Assembly (NCBI RefSeq): GCF_026385525.1
Contig: NZ_JANIDY010000001.1
Span: 434,001 to 498,000, forward strand
Reading direction: 5' to 3'
Length of the DNA stretch: 64,000 bases
Source of the DNA: Bombella pluederhausensis
Lineage (GTDB): Bacteria > Pseudomonadota > Alphaproteobacteria > Acetobacterales > Acetobacteraceae
The notes under the pieces are model-generated. The model was not told where the DNA came from, ran no database searches, and saw only the letters and a program-made list of their open reading frames with translations. Shown piece after piece: positions 54,880 to 64,000 of this stretch (its first letter is position 1; every line of letters starts with the position of its first letter). A program made the translations under genes and the position numbers.

Positions 54880-55279
54880 CAACAAGTTTCTTCTGGTATT
54901 TGCAGTGGCCGTGATTGTGCCAGTCGTTCTGATCTGGACAGTCGCATGGCCTATTCTCCGCCCGTGGAGCTTGCCGGATGTGACCCGTGGTGTGCTGCAT
55001 GAAGCCGGAGATGAGCGGAATCTCATGGCTGATGAGATCAGCACCATGAATCAGTGGCTGCATCAGCATCAGACAGGCTGGGGAGTTTCTGGCGAAGTGC
55101 CGCCGAAGGATACGCCAGCGGAAGCTGTCTATACGTTGTTCAGTGCCGATGGAAAGCCGATTATTCTTTCAACATGGCATTTCCGGCATGGGGCTGATGT
55201 GGTCGGTATCCAGACCAAAACGGGTGGAGAGTACCGTATGCGCTCGTTCGAGCGTGGTACGCTCCACCTGCCAGATTGA
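54869..55279 (+). CDS. Uncharacterised membrane-anchored protein
   Basis: A 136-residue protein with one N-terminal membrane helix ('FLLVFAVAVIVPVVLIWTVA', about 7-26) and a soluble remainder, 'MNQWLHQHQTGWGVSGEVPP' and 'RHGADVVGIQTKTGGEYRMR'. No family is recognised. SD GAGAGGCAGG precedes the ATG, which lies inside the end of the aminotransferase gene, so they are likely co-expressed. The topology suggests a periplasmic domain. Confidence 0.75.
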   Translation: MSRNNKFLLVFAVAVIVPVVLIWTVAWPILRPWSLPDVTRGVLHEAGDERNLMADEISTMNQWLHQHQTGWGVSGEVPPKDTPAEAVYTLFSADGKPIILSTWHFRHGADVVGIQTKTGGEYRMRSFERGTLHLPD

Positions 55280-55295
55280 TGTCTGGCTTTAAGGG

Positions 55296-56507
55296 TTACT
55301 GTTTTTTATCAGAGGAAGGCGCTGCGCTTTCCTCTGTTTTTTTGGCGGCGGCAGCGGCTTTGTCCTGCTTGTTTTTAGCGATTTCCTGTTGTGTCAGCTC
55401 GTTGGTCTCAAGCTGTGTCTTGGTGGCATCAGCGAGGGGTGGCATGGCTTTGTCAAACATGGCCAGAAGCGCCGCCGTAATGGGGGAAGCCAGTACCAGT
55501 CCCGGTACGCCCAGAATGGAGCCAAACACGCTCTGAGACAGAATTGCCAGTGCGGGCGGCATATGTACGGCTCGACGCTGGATGAGGGGTGCCAGAATAT
55601 TACCCTCGCAGAACTGAATAACGCTGTAGAGGATGGCCACAAAAAGGGCCTCTCGTGTGCCGAGGGAAAGGCTGATGAGCAGGGCGGGTACGGCCCCCAG
55701 AATGGCCCCGATATAGGGAATGAAGTTGCAGAGACCGGCAACAACGCCCAGAGCAAGGGCTAGAGGAATCCCGATCAGATACAGCCCGATGCCGGAGAAA
55801 ATGCCAACGGCGAGCATGTCCAGCGCCTGTCCGGCTGTCCATGCCCAGAGAGTGTTACCTGCACTATAGAGAAGGCTGCGTGCCGCTTCACGCTGATAAG
55901 GTGGAACAAGACGGAGAAAGCCATTGATGTAAAGGGACGGTGAGACGGCAAAATAGAAGGCCGCAATCAGCACGACAAAGAGCGTCCCAACCAGACCAAA
56001 CGCACTGCCCAGCAGGCCCGTAACGGACCCTGCCAGACCGAAGCCGAAGCTGGTGAGTGGTGTGGTCTTGTCATTTCCGCCCAGAGAGGAAGGCAGGTGG
56101 TCTAGCACCATTTGCCCGATGGTTGTCTGGGACAGGTGATAGCGTACATCACCGGACTGCACGACCAGTGCATTTTTCAGGCCGATGAACTGTTCCCCAA
56201 TGGCAGGGCCGTTGCTCCAGACGAGTGCCGTAATGAGGCCAATGACGCACAGGGCCACGAGGCTGACGGCAATCGGGTAGGGGATAAACTTCATGTGTCG
56301 CCGTAGAATGCGGGCCAGACCATGGAGAACGATGGCCATCAGCGTGGCAGCAAACAGAACAGCCAGAACTTCCCCCATGAGCCAGACGGCCAGCATGATG
56401 AGCGACAGGCAGAGCGTCAGGCGGATAATTCCATAAATCTTATCCAGCGCATTGGCGGGAGTCTGCTGTGCCGCAGGAACGGGCGGGCGGCTGAAGAAGA
56501 AAGACAT
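55296..56507 (-). CDS. AI-2E family transporter
   Basis: A 403-residue polytopic membrane protein. 'WSNGPAIGEQFIGL', 'LGVVAGLCNFIPYIGAILGA', 'FCEGNILAPLIQRRAVHMPP' and 'LAILSQSVFGSILGVPGLVL' match the PerM/TqsA (AI-2E) family. The C-terminus is a charged cytoplasmic tail rich in Lys/Glu/Ala. Members export AI-2 or act as ion antiporters; the true substrate is unknown. It follows the ABC-F gene on the same strand. Confidence 0.93.
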   Translation of the reverse strand: MSFFFSRPPVPAAQQTPANALDKIYGIIRLTLCLSLIMLAVWLMGEVLAVLFAATLMAIVLHGLARILRRHMKFIPYPIAVSLVALCVIGLITALVWSNGPAIGEQFIGLKNALVVQSGDVRYHLSQTTIGQMVLDHLPSSLGGNDKTTPLTSFGFGLAGSVTGLLGSAFGLVGTLFVVLIAAFYFAVSPSLYINGFLRLVPPYQREAARSLLYSAGNTLWAWTAGQALDMLAVGIFSGIGLYLIGIPLALALGVVAGLCNFIPYIGAILGAVPALLISLSLGTREALFVAILYSVIQFCEGNILAPLIQRRAVHMPPALAILSQSVFGSILGVPGLVLASPITAALLAMFDKAMPPLADATKTQLETNELTQQEIAKNKQDKAAAAAKKTEESAAPSSDKKQ

Positions 56508-56574
56508 CGGGTTGGCAGGTCCTGTAAGAGGCGGCAGAAGTAAAAAAGGATAATGTGGGTTATTTCGCCCGTGG

Positions 56575-58491
56575 TCAATTTATGGCGTTCTCAAGTTCGT
56601 CTTGTGCTTCAAGCCAGTGCATTTCCGTTTCTTCCTGTTTCTGGCTGACAAGGGCAAGGTCACTGTTCAGCGTGGCAATATCCTCGGCTCGGCTGGACTG
56701 ATAGAGGTCTGGGTCGGCCAGCTTGGCTTCAAGCTGTGCCTTGGCTTTTTCCAGCCGTTCCAGTCGAGTTTCCAGATCACGGATTTTGCGGCGGAGGGGC
56801 GCCAGCTGGCGGGTCTGCTCTTTGCGCTGGGCACGCTGCTGATTCTTGTCTGGTTGCTGTGTGGCATCAGCACCACCATTCTGGGAGCGGGCTGCCTGAC
56901 GCTGATTTTCCTGCGTGGCCTGTCTGGCCCGTTCATCGAGCCATGAGCGGTAATCATCCATGTCGCCATCAAAGGGCGTGATTGTGCCGTTCTCGGCAAT
57001 CCAGAGCTGATCCGCAACGGATTCCACCAGATGGCTATCATGACTGATGAGGATGACGGCCCCTTCAAACTCACCAAGGGCACGAATGAGCGCATCACGG
57101 GCATCGAGGTCCAGATGGTTGGTTGGCTCATCCAGCAGCAGAAGGTGAGGCGCATGGCGGGTCGCCAGAGCCAGCAGCAGGCGGGCCTTTTCGCCGCCGG
57201 AAAGGCTGCGGACGGGCGTTTCTGCCCGGTCGGCATCCAGACCGAAACGGGCAAGCTGGGCACGGACCTGCGGCGGTGTGGCGTCCTTCAGGGTGCGGGC
57301 CATGTGCTGGACGGGTGTTTCATCCAACACCAGCTCATCCGTCTGGTGCTGGGCGAAATAACCGACCCGCAGACGGGATGAGGCTTGCACCTCGCCAGAC
57401 ATGGGAGATAGATGCCCTGCCAGAAGTTTGGCGAAGGTGGATTTACCATGCCCGTTCCGTCCCAGAAGGGCGATGCGGTTGTCGCTGTCCAGCCGGAGGG
57501 AGAGACGGCGCAGAATGGCCCTGTCGCCATAGCCGACAGATACGTCATCCAGCTTCAGCATGGGCGGGGGCAGGGCACCGGGATCGGGGAAAGAGAAATG
57601 GGTGGGGGTATCTTCCACCACCGCATCAATCTGGGGGAGGCGGGCCAGAGCCTTCAGACGGGACTGGGCCTGCTTTGCTTTTGTGGCCTTGGCCCGGAAG
57701 CGGGCCACGAAGGCTTCCATTTTTGCCCGCTGGTCGGCCAACTTCTCGGCCTGCCGGTTCTGCTGAAGCCGCTGTTCCGTGCGTATCTGCACGAAGCGTT
57801 CATAACCGCCGGGGGTGAGGGACAGCTTTTTCTGATCCAGATGAGCGATGGCCTGCACGCAGTTATCCAGCAGGGAGCGATCATGGCTGACGATCAAAGC
57901 AGCGCCGGGGAAGCGGGCGAGCCAGTTTTCCAGCCAGAGCGTGGCTTCAATATCCAGATGGTTGGTTGGCTCATCCAGCAATAGCAGGTCGGGTGCCAGA
58001 AAGAGCGCACTGGCCAGAGCCACACGCATCCGCCAGCCGCCAGAGAAGTCGTTAACCGGGCGCTGCTGGGCTTCCTGATCGAACCCTAGACCCGCCAGAA
58101 TGGTGCTGGCTCTGGCAGGGGCACTATGGGCATCAATGGCAAGCAGGCGTTCATGCACGTCCGCCAGACGGGTCGGGTCTGTCGTGCTGTCGGCCTCTGT
58201 CAGAAGGCGGGTGCGTTCCTCATGGCTGTTCAGGACCGTTTCCAGCAGTGAGAGATCGCCAGAAGGAGTTTCCTGCTTCACGCGTCCCATCGTGGCCCGG
58301 CCGGAGAAGGTGATGCTGCCGCCATCAGGTGCAATATCACCGGCAATAGCGGCCAGAAGGGTGGATTTCCCCGCACCATTATGACCGATCAGCCCGATGC
58401 GCCGCCCGGGTTCTATGGTGAGAGAGGCCTGATCCAGCAGGGTACGGCCTGCGATGCGTAAGGTAAGATCGGTAATGGAAAGCAGACTCAC
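56575..58491 (-). CDS. ABC-F family ATP-binding protein
   Basis: A 638-residue protein with two ABC domains: Walker A 'GLIGHNGAGKSTLLAAIAGD' and 'ALLGRNGHGKSTFAKLLAGH', signatures 'DFSGGWRMRVALASALFLAP' and 'RSLSGGEKARLLLALATRHA', and Walker B 'LLLLDEPTNHLDIEATLWLE' and 'LLLLDEPTNHLDLDARDALI'. There is no membrane domain. The linker and the coiled C-terminus ('RDLETRLERLEKAKAQLEAK') fit the Uup/EttA translation-factor group, acting on ribosomes. Confidence 0.94.
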   Translation of the reverse strand: MSLLSITDLTLRIAGRTLLDQASLTIEPGRRIGLIGHNGAGKSTLLAAIAGDIAPDGGSITFSGRATMGRVKQETPSGDLSLLETVLNSHEERTRLLTEADSTTDPTRLADVHERLLAIDAHSAPARASTILAGLGFDQEAQQRPVNDFSGGWRMRVALASALFLAPDLLLLDEPTNHLDIEATLWLENWLARFPGAALIVSHDRSLLDNCVQAIAHLDQKKLSLTPGGYERFVQIRTEQRLQQNRQAEKLADQRAKMEAFVARFRAKATKAKQAQSRLKALARLPQIDAVVEDTPTHFSFPDPGALPPPMLKLDDVSVGYGDRAILRRLSLRLDSDNRIALLGRNGHGKSTFAKLLAGHLSPMSGEVQASSRLRVGYFAQHQTDELVLDETPVQHMARTLKDATPPQVRAQLARFGLDADRAETPVRSLSGGEKARLLLALATRHAPHLLLLDEPTNHLDLDARDALIRALGEFEGAVILISHDSHLVESVADQLWIAENGTITPFDGDMDDYRSWLDERARQATQENQRQAARSQNGGADATQQPDKNQQRAQRKEQTRQLAPLRRKIRDLETRLERLEKAKAQLEAKLADPDLYQSSRAEDIATLNSDLALVSQKQEETEMHWLEAQDELENAIN

Positions 58492-58603
58492 GCAGGCCCT
58501 CGGACGATGAAAATACGAAAAAAGATGACTGTAACACTACCAGAAGCAGCTTTTTTCCTCTAGGGGAGGCTGATTATAGACGTCTATTACTGAGGAGGGT
58601 CTT

Positions 58604-59026
58604 ATGGCTCTGGAACGTACACTGTCCATCATCAAGCCTGATGCCACACGCCGCAACCTGACCGGCAAGGTGAATACTGTATTTGAGAATGCTGGTCTGC
58701 GCATCGTGGCCCAGAAGCGCATCCAGCTGACAGAGAAGCAGGCTGGTGCTTTCTACGAAGTGCACAAGGACCGTCCGTTCTTTGGTGAGCTGGTCTCCTT
58801 CATGTGCTCCGCTCCGGTGGTCGTGCAGGTTTTGGAAGGCGAAAACGCTGTTGCTCACCATCGTGATGTGATGGGTGCCACAAACCCGGCTGAAGCTGCT
58901 GAAGGTACAGTGCGTAAGCTCTATGCCCAGAGCATTGGCGAGAACTCCGTCCACGGTTCTGACAGCCTTGAAAACGCCAAGCGTGAGATTTCTTTCTTCT
59001 TCGCCGAGACAGAAATCCTGCCCTGA
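58604..59026 (+). CDS. ndk: Nucleoside diphosphate kinase
   Basis: A 140-residue NDK starting [20 protein letters not shown]. The active-site histidine lies in '[20 protein letters not shown]'. It balances nucleoside triphosphates using ATP. SD GAGGAGG precedes the ATG; a terminator at 59069-59101 follows. Confidence 0.99.
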   Translation: MALERTLSIIKPDATRRNLTGKVNTVFENAGLRIVAQKRIQLTEKQAGAFYEVHKDRPFFGELVSFMCSAPVVVQVLEGENAVAHHRDVMGATNPAEAAEGTVRKLYAQSIGENSVHGSDSLENAKREISFFFAETEILP

Positions 59027-59068
59027 TCCATTCCTGAATGGAAACAGGCATGGGGATCATACCCCATG

Positions 59069-59101
59069 AAAAAAGGGAGCCAGAAATGGCTCCCTTTTTT
59101 T
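59069..59101. terminator. Bidirectional terminator between ndk and purN
   Basis: AAAAAAGGGAGCCA (59069-59082) pairs with TGGCTCCCTTTTTT (59087-59100) around GAAA, between convergent genes. Confidence 0.85.
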
Positions 59102-59109
59102 ATTGCCGG

Positions 59110-59694
59110 TCAGAAGTGTTCTTCAATGAACCGACGTAGCGTCTCCGGGTAGAGGCGGTGTTCCTGTTCCAGAACACGGGCGGCCAGTGTATCCGCATCA
59201 TCGCCGGGCAGGACGGGGACACGGGCCTGCGCCAGAATGGGCCCTTCGTCCACACCATCCGTGACGAGATGGATGGTGCAGCCATGCTCCTTGGCTCCAG
59301 CCTTCAGGGCAGCCTCATGTGTATGAAGGCCGGGGAAGGAGGGAAGAAGGCTGGGATGAATGTTGATCATCTTCCCTTCCCATTGCTGGACCAGCCAGGG
59401 GGTCAGCACCCGCATATAGCCTGCAAGGCAGATCAGCTCTGCCCCGGAAGCTCGAACGGCTTCGTCCAGTGCCCGCTCATGGGCCTCACGGTCCTTGCCA
59501 TACTCTTTATGCGGGATGCAGAGCGTCTTGATGCCTGCCTTACGGGCTGTTTCCAGCCCGGCAGCATCGGCCCGGTTGCTGAGAACGAGGACGATCTCGG
59601 CAGGGAAATCCGGGTGGGCGCAGGCCTCCATCAGGGCAACCATGTTGCTGCCACGGCCACTGATGAAAACGGCGATGGGAGTCTTCTTCACCAT
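59110..59694 (-). CDS. purN: Phosphoribosylglycinamide formyltransferase
   Basis: A 194-residue PurN starting MVKKTPIAVFISGRGSNMVA. Catalytic segments are 'FISGRGSNMVALMEACAHPD', 'LICLAGYMRVLTPWLVQQWE', 'INIHPSLLPSFPGLHTHEAA' and 'GCTIHLVTDGVDEGPILAQA'. It formylates GAR in purine synthesis. It follows purM by 8 bp, the standard pair. Confidence 0.98.
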   Translation of the reverse strand: MVKKTPIAVFISGRGSNMVALMEACAHPDFPAEIVLVLSNRADAAGLETARKAGIKTLCIPHKEYGKDREAHERALDEAVRASGAELICLAGYMRVLTPWLVQQWEGKMINIHPSLLPSFPGLHTHEAALKAGAKEHGCTIHLVTDGVDEGPILAQARVPVLPGDDADTLAARVLEQEHRLYPETLRRFIEEHF

Positions 59695-59702
59695 AATCCG
59701 GC

Positions 59703-60761
59703 TCAGCCCAGATTCAGCGGGGAGGTGAGGCGGAACGGCGTGCTGCTGCGGACGACACGGCCAATCAGCATGGCTTCTTCATCACGCTGCTCCAGCTCGG
59801 CCATGACCTTTTCCGGTTCACTGGTGATGAGGACCATGCCGATGCCACAGTTGAAGACCTTCAGCATTTCATCTTCGCTGACAGGCCCCTGCTCGGCCAG
59901 CCATGAGAAGATGCCGGGGATTGGCCAGCTCTGACCATCCACTTCCACACCCAGACCTTCCGGCAGGACACGGGGGAGGTTGCCCGGCAGACCGCCGCCC
60001 GTGATATGGGCGCAGCCATTGATCAGTTTCTTCTCATGCAGGGCCAGAACAGTGCTGACATAAAGGCGTGTGGGTGTCAGGAAAGCTTCAGCCAGCGTCT
60101 GTTTCGGTGAGAACGGGGCCGGGTCTTTCCAGCTCAGACCGGCAGCATCCACGATGTGACGGACGAGGGAGAAGCCGTTGGAATGCACGCCAGAAGACGG
60201 CAGAGCGATGAGGCTGTCGCCTTCATGGATGGTGGCCGGCAGCATGGCATCGCGCTCCACAGCACCAACGCTGAAGCCTGCAAGGTCATAATGGCCCTTG
60301 CCATACAGCCCCGGCATTTCAGCCGTTTCACCACCTACGAGGGCACAGCCGCTTTCCTTACAGGCGGCGGCGATGCCTTTGATGATCCGCTGAGCCACGG
60401 AGACGGAGAGGCTGCCCGTGGCCATGTAATCAAGGAAGAACAGCGGCTGGGCACCCTGCACGATGAGGTCATTCACGCACATGGCGACCAGATCAATGCC
60501 GATCTCGTCATGCAGGCCGCTTTCGATGGCGAGCAGGAGCTTCGTGCCTACGCCATCCGTGCAGCTGACGAGGACAGGGTCCTTCAGGCCAGCGGCTTTG
60601 GGGTCGAACAGGGCACCAAAGCCTCCCAGACCGCCCATGACGCCGGGGCGGGATGTGGCCTTGGCAGCGGGCTTGATGGCATCGACCAAGGCATCTCCGG
60701 CTTCGATGTCCACACCGGCTGCGGCATAACTGGCACTGGGGGAGGAGGATGTCTTGGTCAT
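59703..60761 (-). CDS. purM: Phosphoribosylformylglycinamidine cyclo-ligase
   Basis: A 352-residue PurM starting MTKTSSSPSASYAAAGVDIE. The family stretches 'VSCTDGVGTKLLLAIESGLH', 'MCVNDLIVQGAQPLFFLDYM', 'LVGGETAEMPGLYGKGHYDL' and 'AHITGGGLPGNLPRVLPEGL' are present. It closes the imidazole ring of AIR. A frame extending to 60938 lies in the divergent promoter region and is not family-supported. Divergent from hda. Confidence 0.98.
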   Translation of the reverse strand: MTKTSSSPSASYAAAGVDIEAGDALVDAIKPAAKATSRPGVMGGLGGFGALFDPKAAGLKDPVLVSCTDGVGTKLLLAIESGLHDEIGIDLVAMCVNDLIVQGAQPLFFLDYMATGSLSVSVAQRIIKGIAAACKESGCALVGGETAEMPGLYGKGHYDLAGFSVGAVERDAMLPATIHEGDSLIALPSSGVHSNGFSLVRHIVDAAGLSWKDPAPFSPKQTLAEAFLTPTRLYVSTVLALHEKKLINGCAHITGGGLPGNLPRVLPEGLGVEVDGQSWPIPGIFSWLAEQGPVSEDEMLKVFNCGIGMVLITSEPEKVMAELEQRDEEAMLIGRVVRSSTPFRLTSPLNLG

Positions 60762-60910
60762 GGGGGTATGATATCCCTGCTGGTTGATGCTGGCCTCTTT
60801 ATAGAGCATCCTGCACAAAGACGGAATGTGCAGGACTGTCAAATCATTTCGGTATCGTGAAAAAACAGTAAAGTGTGCCGGGCAGGGCATGGGGAATGGG
60901 TGAGAGTGCG

Positions 60911-61615
60911 ATGACAGGCATACAGGCACAGCTGGCACTGGACCTGCAACAGGATCGCCCCTTCTCGGCAGAGCGCTTCATTGCGGGGTCGTCCAATGCT
61001 GCGGTGAGGGCATGGCTGGCTCGGCCACGCTGGCCAGAGAGTCGGCTTTGGGTCTGGGGGCCGTCAGGGACAGGCAAAAGCCATCTACTGCATGTCTGGG
61101 CACGCCAGAACAGGGCTGTGCATTTCGAGGCTGCTGCTCTTGCTTGCGATAGTGATGGGGCTCTGCTCGTGGAAGGGCAGATGCTGAAGCCGGGAACAAC
61201 GCCTTTTGTCATCGATCATCTGGAAGGGCTGACGAGTGAAGTGGCCCTGCTGCATTTGCTCAACCGTGCTCATGCGGTCGGGCGGCGCGTGCTTATGGCG
61301 GCCCGGCATCCACCGGCTCGTAAGGATTTTCATCTACCTGATCTTGCGAGTCGTCTCCGGGCCACGGTCACGGCGGGGCTGGAGGAGCCAGAGGATGAGC
61401 TGAGGGCGACCTTGTTGCTGTCTTTACTGGCGGAGCGTCAGCTTGTCGTGCCACAGTCGGTTACGGACTGGCTCTGGCGGCGCCTTCCACGAACAGGCGA
61501 TGCGCTCGTGCAGGCCGTCCAGAGACTGGATGAAGCGGCCATGGAGCGAGGCAGTGCCATTAGCCGTTCTCTAGCAACTGACGTGCTGTGTGATCTCTTT
61601 GATGAAGAAGAATGA
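60911..61615 (+). CDS. hda: DnaA regulatory inactivator Hda (HdaA-like)
   Basis: A 234-residue AAA+ protein starting MTGIQAQLALDLQQDRPFSA. Near the N-terminus 'QLALDL' fits the sliding-clamp binding motif of Hda. Walker A is 'WGPSGTGKSHLLHVWARQNR' and Walker B is 'TPFVIDHLEGLTSEVALLHL'. With the beta clamp it stimulates ATP hydrolysis by DnaA and prevents over-initiation. It is divergent from purM and upstream of ppk, an arrangement known in Alphaproteobacteria. A start at 60896 is also possible. Confidence 0.9.
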   Translation: MTGIQAQLALDLQQDRPFSAERFIAGSSNAAVRAWLARPRWPESRLWVWGPSGTGKSHLLHVWARQNRAVHFEAAALACDSDGALLVEGQMLKPGTTPFVIDHLEGLTSEVALLHLLNRAHAVGRRVLMAARHPPARKDFHLPDLASRLRATVTAGLEEPEDELRATLLLSLLAERQLVVPQSVTDWLWRRLPRTGDALVQAVQRLDEAAMERGSAISRSLATDVLCDLFDEEE

Positions 61616-61813
61616 CAGGGCAGCCATGACAATAGAGCATAATCATGCTGAAGTTCGCCTTTGTATAGGCGCAGAGGCTACCTAAGGTGGACCTTAGCAT
61701 CTGGAGAGGAGATGAAATAGTCTATTAAGAATCATTATGTTGTCGTAGAAATCATTTATGTGTGATGACGGGCAGGATATTAGCCCGCCAGCAAGTTGGT
61801 TGAGGAGAGTATC
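61616..61813. other. Leader region of ppk
   Basis: About 200 bp between hda and ppk. It contains short inverted repeats, CGCC/GGCG (61660-61672 area) and CTAAGG/CCTTAG near 61682-61698, with no T-run. No small gene was seen. Confidence 0.4.
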
Positions 61814-64000
61814 GTGTCTGAAACGGGTAGTTCTGAGTTTATTGAGACAACGATGGCAAGCGGCGCGCTGCATAAGAAGCATCACGCCCGCTACATAAAC
61901 CGGGAACTTGGATGGCTGGACTTCAACCAGCGTGTTCTTGATGAGGCCGAGAATCCGGCAACCCCACTGCTGGAGCGTCTGCGTTTTCTGTCCATCAGTG
62001 CCGGGAACATGGATGAGTTTTATGCTGTTCGTGTTGCTGGTCTGGTCGATCAGCTGCGTGATGGCACTGGGAAGAAAAGCCCCGAAGGTTTGACGCCCGC
62101 TCAGCAGCTGGATACGGTGCGGCGTCAGGCATGGCATCTTCAGCAGGAACAGCAGCGCATCTGGGGCGCTATGCTGGACGAGTTGGAAGAGTCTGACATT
62201 CTGCTGAAGAATGTCGAGAAGCTACACCATCACGATCAGGAATGGCTGACGACTTATTTCGAAAAGCAGCTTTTCCCCGTCCTCACCCCGCTGACGCTGA
62301 ATCCGACTCATCCGCTGCCGTTCATTTTCAGTGGTGGACAGGCTCTGGTGCTCCGCTTGCGGGAGCCGAAGACGAGCCATCACGTTATGGATGGTATGGT
62401 GGTTCTGCCCGCACAGCTGCCCCGTTTCATCCGTCTGCCTGACAAACATGACACAATCCGTTTTGTCATGCTGGAAGATGTCATTGCTCATTTTGCAAAG
62501 CGTCTTTATCCGGGGCTTCATGCGACCCGTGTGAGCGTGCTGCGCATCGTTCGGGATCTGGATGTTGAGCTTGAGGAAGAAGCCGAAGACCTGCTGAACA
62601 CCTTCGAGAAGGCCGTGAAGGAACGCCGGCGTGGCGCCTGCATCCATCTGGAAGTGGATGGTCACCTGCCGAAGCATCTTCTTCGCAAGCTGGGTGTCGC
62701 CAAGGATGAGGTGGTTCACCTCTCAACCATGGTTGGCGTTGGCGATGTGAAGCAGCTTATCGTTTCTGACAAGCCGGAACTTCTGTTCAAGCCATATCAT
62801 GCCAGCATTCCGCAGCGTGTGCTGAAGCATGATGGTGACTATTTTGCTACGATTCGTGAGCAGGATCTGGTCGTTCATCATCCGTATGAAAGCTTCGACA
62901 CGGTCGTTCACTTCCTCCAGCAGGCTGCTCGTGACCCGGATGTTCTGTCCATCAAGCAGTCCATCTACCGTACGTCACATGACAGTCCGATTGTGGATGC
63001 ACTGATTGAAGCTGTTGAAGCTGGTAAGTCTGTCACGGTTGAGGTTGAGCTGCGTGCCCGCTTTGACGAAGAAGCCAATATTCGTCTGGCTCGTGCTCTG
63101 GAGACCAGAGGCGTGCAGGTCGTGTACGGTCTGGCGGCCTATAAGACGCATGCCAAGATGATTCTCGTTGTGCGCCGGGAAGGGGACCATCTTCAGTCCT
63201 ACGCCCATTATGGTACGGGTAACTATCATCCCAGCACCGCCAAGATTTATACCGATATTTCCTACTTCACCTGCAATCCCGTCCTTGTTGACGACTGCGC
63301 CCGGCTATTCAACTGCATCACGGGTGCGGCCGTGCCGGAACTTCATGCGGTGGCTTTCTCCCCGCTTACCATCCGTCCAACGCTGGAAAAACTGGTGCGG
63401 AACGAGATGGATCATGTCCGTGCTGGGCGCCCGGGGCAGATCTGGCTGAAGATGAACAGCCTTGTGGACAGGAAGCTGATCGATCTGCTCTATGAAGCCT
63501 CACAGGCTGGTGTGCAGATTACGGTTGTGGTGCGTGGCATCTGCAGCCTGCGCCCCGGTGTTCCGGGTCTTTCCGAGAGAATTGAAGTACGCTCCATCGT
63601 AGGACGTTATCTGGAACATGCCCGCGTCTTCGCCTTTGGTGATGGTCATGAACTGCCGTCCGATAACGCCAAGCTGTTCATTGCTTCGGCTGACTGGATG
63701 AAGCGGAACATGGACCGCCGCATCGAGGCCATGGTGCCGATTACCGATAAGGACGCCCACGCTCGTATCCTTGGGGAAATCCTGTTCACGAACGTTCATG
63801 ATACGCTTCAGACATGGACAATGCTGCCAAATGGTGGCTGGAAACGTGTCGAACCGGGTCCCACTCCGCTTTCTGCACATAATTATTTTATGGAAAAAGC
63901 ATCTGCTTCAGATAAAGAGGCAGGAGTTCCGGCGAATCCCCAGCCGGACCCCGCAGAAGCTCCGGCGAATCATCAGCCGGTCTCTGAAGATGCTCCGGCA
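61814..64000 (+). CDS. ppk: Polyphosphate kinase (partial, C-terminus beyond window)
   Basis: Starts with GTG at 61814 behind SD GAGGAG and stays open for 729 codons to the window edge. The N-terminal 'YINRELGWLDFNQRVLDEAE' and 'LRFLSISAGNMDEFYAVRVA' are PPK1 signatures. The catalytic histidine is in 'LAAYKTHAKMILVVRR' and the second conserved histidine in 'VGRYLEHARVFAFGDGHELP'. It makes long-chain polyphosphate from ATP. After about 690 residues the conserved part ends and a Pro/Ala/Glu-rich tail with a repeated 'PAN-QP' theme begins, which is unusual for PPK1. The gene continues outside the window. Confidence 0.95.
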   Translation, partial: MSETGSSEFIETTMASGALHKKHHARYINRELGWLDFNQRVLDEAENPATPLLERLRFLSISAGNMDEFYAVRVAGLVDQLRDGTGKKSPEGLTPAQQLDTVRRQAWHLQQEQQRIWGAMLDELEESDILLKNVEKLHHHDQEWLTTYFEKQLFPVLTPLTLNPTHPLPFIFSGGQALVLRLREPKTSHHVMDGMVVLPAQLPRFIRLPDKHDTIRFVMLEDVIAHFAKRLYPGLHATRVSVLRIVRDLDVELEEEAEDLLNTFEKAVKERRRGACIHLEVDGHLPKHLLRKLGVAKDEVVHLSTMVGVGDVKQLIVSDKPELLFKPYHASIPQRVLKHDGDYFATIREQDLVVHHPYESFDTVVHFLQQAARDPDVLSIKQSIYRTSHDSPIVDALIEAVEAGKSVTVEVELRARFDEEANIRLARALETRGVQVVYGLAAYKTHAKMILVVRREGDHLQSYAHYGTGNYHPSTAKIYTDISYFTCNPVLVDDCARLFNCITGAAVPELHAVAFSPLTIRPTLEKLVRNEMDHVRAGRPGQIWLKMNSLVDRKLIDLLYEASQAGVQITVVVRGICSLRPGVPGLSERIEVRSIVGRYLEHARVFAFGDGHELPSDNAKLFIASADWMKRNMDRRIEAMVPITDKDAHARILGEILFTNVHDTLQTWTMLPNGGWKRVEPGPTPLSAHNYFMEKASASDKEAGVPANPQPDPAEAPANHQPVSEDAPA

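Overview
The window is a gene-dense bacterial chromosome segment of moderate-to-high GC, with about 50 protein-coding genes and no rRNA, tRNA, CRISPR array or insertion sequence that I can see. Gene content points to an acetic acid bacterium (Alphaproteobacteria, Acetobacteraceae): a cyoABCD quinol oxidase, class I lysyl-tRNA synthetase, a Tim44-like protein beside secB, Hda next to ppk, an alphaproteobacterial-type heat-shock promoter before groESL, and iron loci with alphaproteobacterial-type Fur boxes. A bee- or nectar-associated genus such as Bombella is a guess, prompted by a royal-jelly/yellow-family protein; it was not tested.

Layout. 1-6286 (minus strand): a partial pmbA/tldE, an M16 peptidase and thrC, then a royal-jelly-like secreted protein, a small membrane protein and a PepSY membrane protein that read as one iron-controlled run ending at thrC. 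6287-6491 is a divergent promoter with two Fur boxes, followed by a TonB-dependent receptor. 8814-14405: glnD and mutS. 14406-16073: an AT-rich islet with a TIR-domain gene facing a small membrane-protein gene, the best candidate here for an undescribed defence module. 16074-22509: free methionine sulfoxide reductase, then tsaD-gpsA-gpx-murJ (minus) and hemC-hemD (plus). 22580-26853: secB divergent from tim44-mltA-DNA methyltransferase-smr. 27006-30028: a Fur-box-associated iron-type ABC importer. 30093-33023: hemF, mtnP and an SDR enzyme. 33210-35348: groESL behind a sigma-32-type promoter. 35451-42788: a DinG-like Fe-S helicase, lysS, a C-terminally truncated mprF, and a 2H-phosphoesterase-like protein lacking both catalytic histidines. 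42950-48123: a BI-1 family protein and the cyoABCD operon. 48290-51591: fdxA, an S4 protein and a SUV3-like helicase. 51691-58491: aminopeptidase, MarR regulator, DegT aminotransferase, small membrane protein, AI-2E transporter and ABC-F protein. 58604-64000: ndk, purM-purN, hda and ppk, the last running off the window.

How genes work together. The TonB receptor, the PepSY protein and the ABC importer form a likely iron-uptake set; hemC, hemD and hemF make haem, which the cyo oxidase uses. The most noteworthy points are the TIR/membrane pair, the mprF truncation beside lysS, the dead 2H phosphoesterase converging on it, the royal-jelly-like gene inside an iron-regulated run, and an orphan DNA methyltransferase translationally coupled to mltA.
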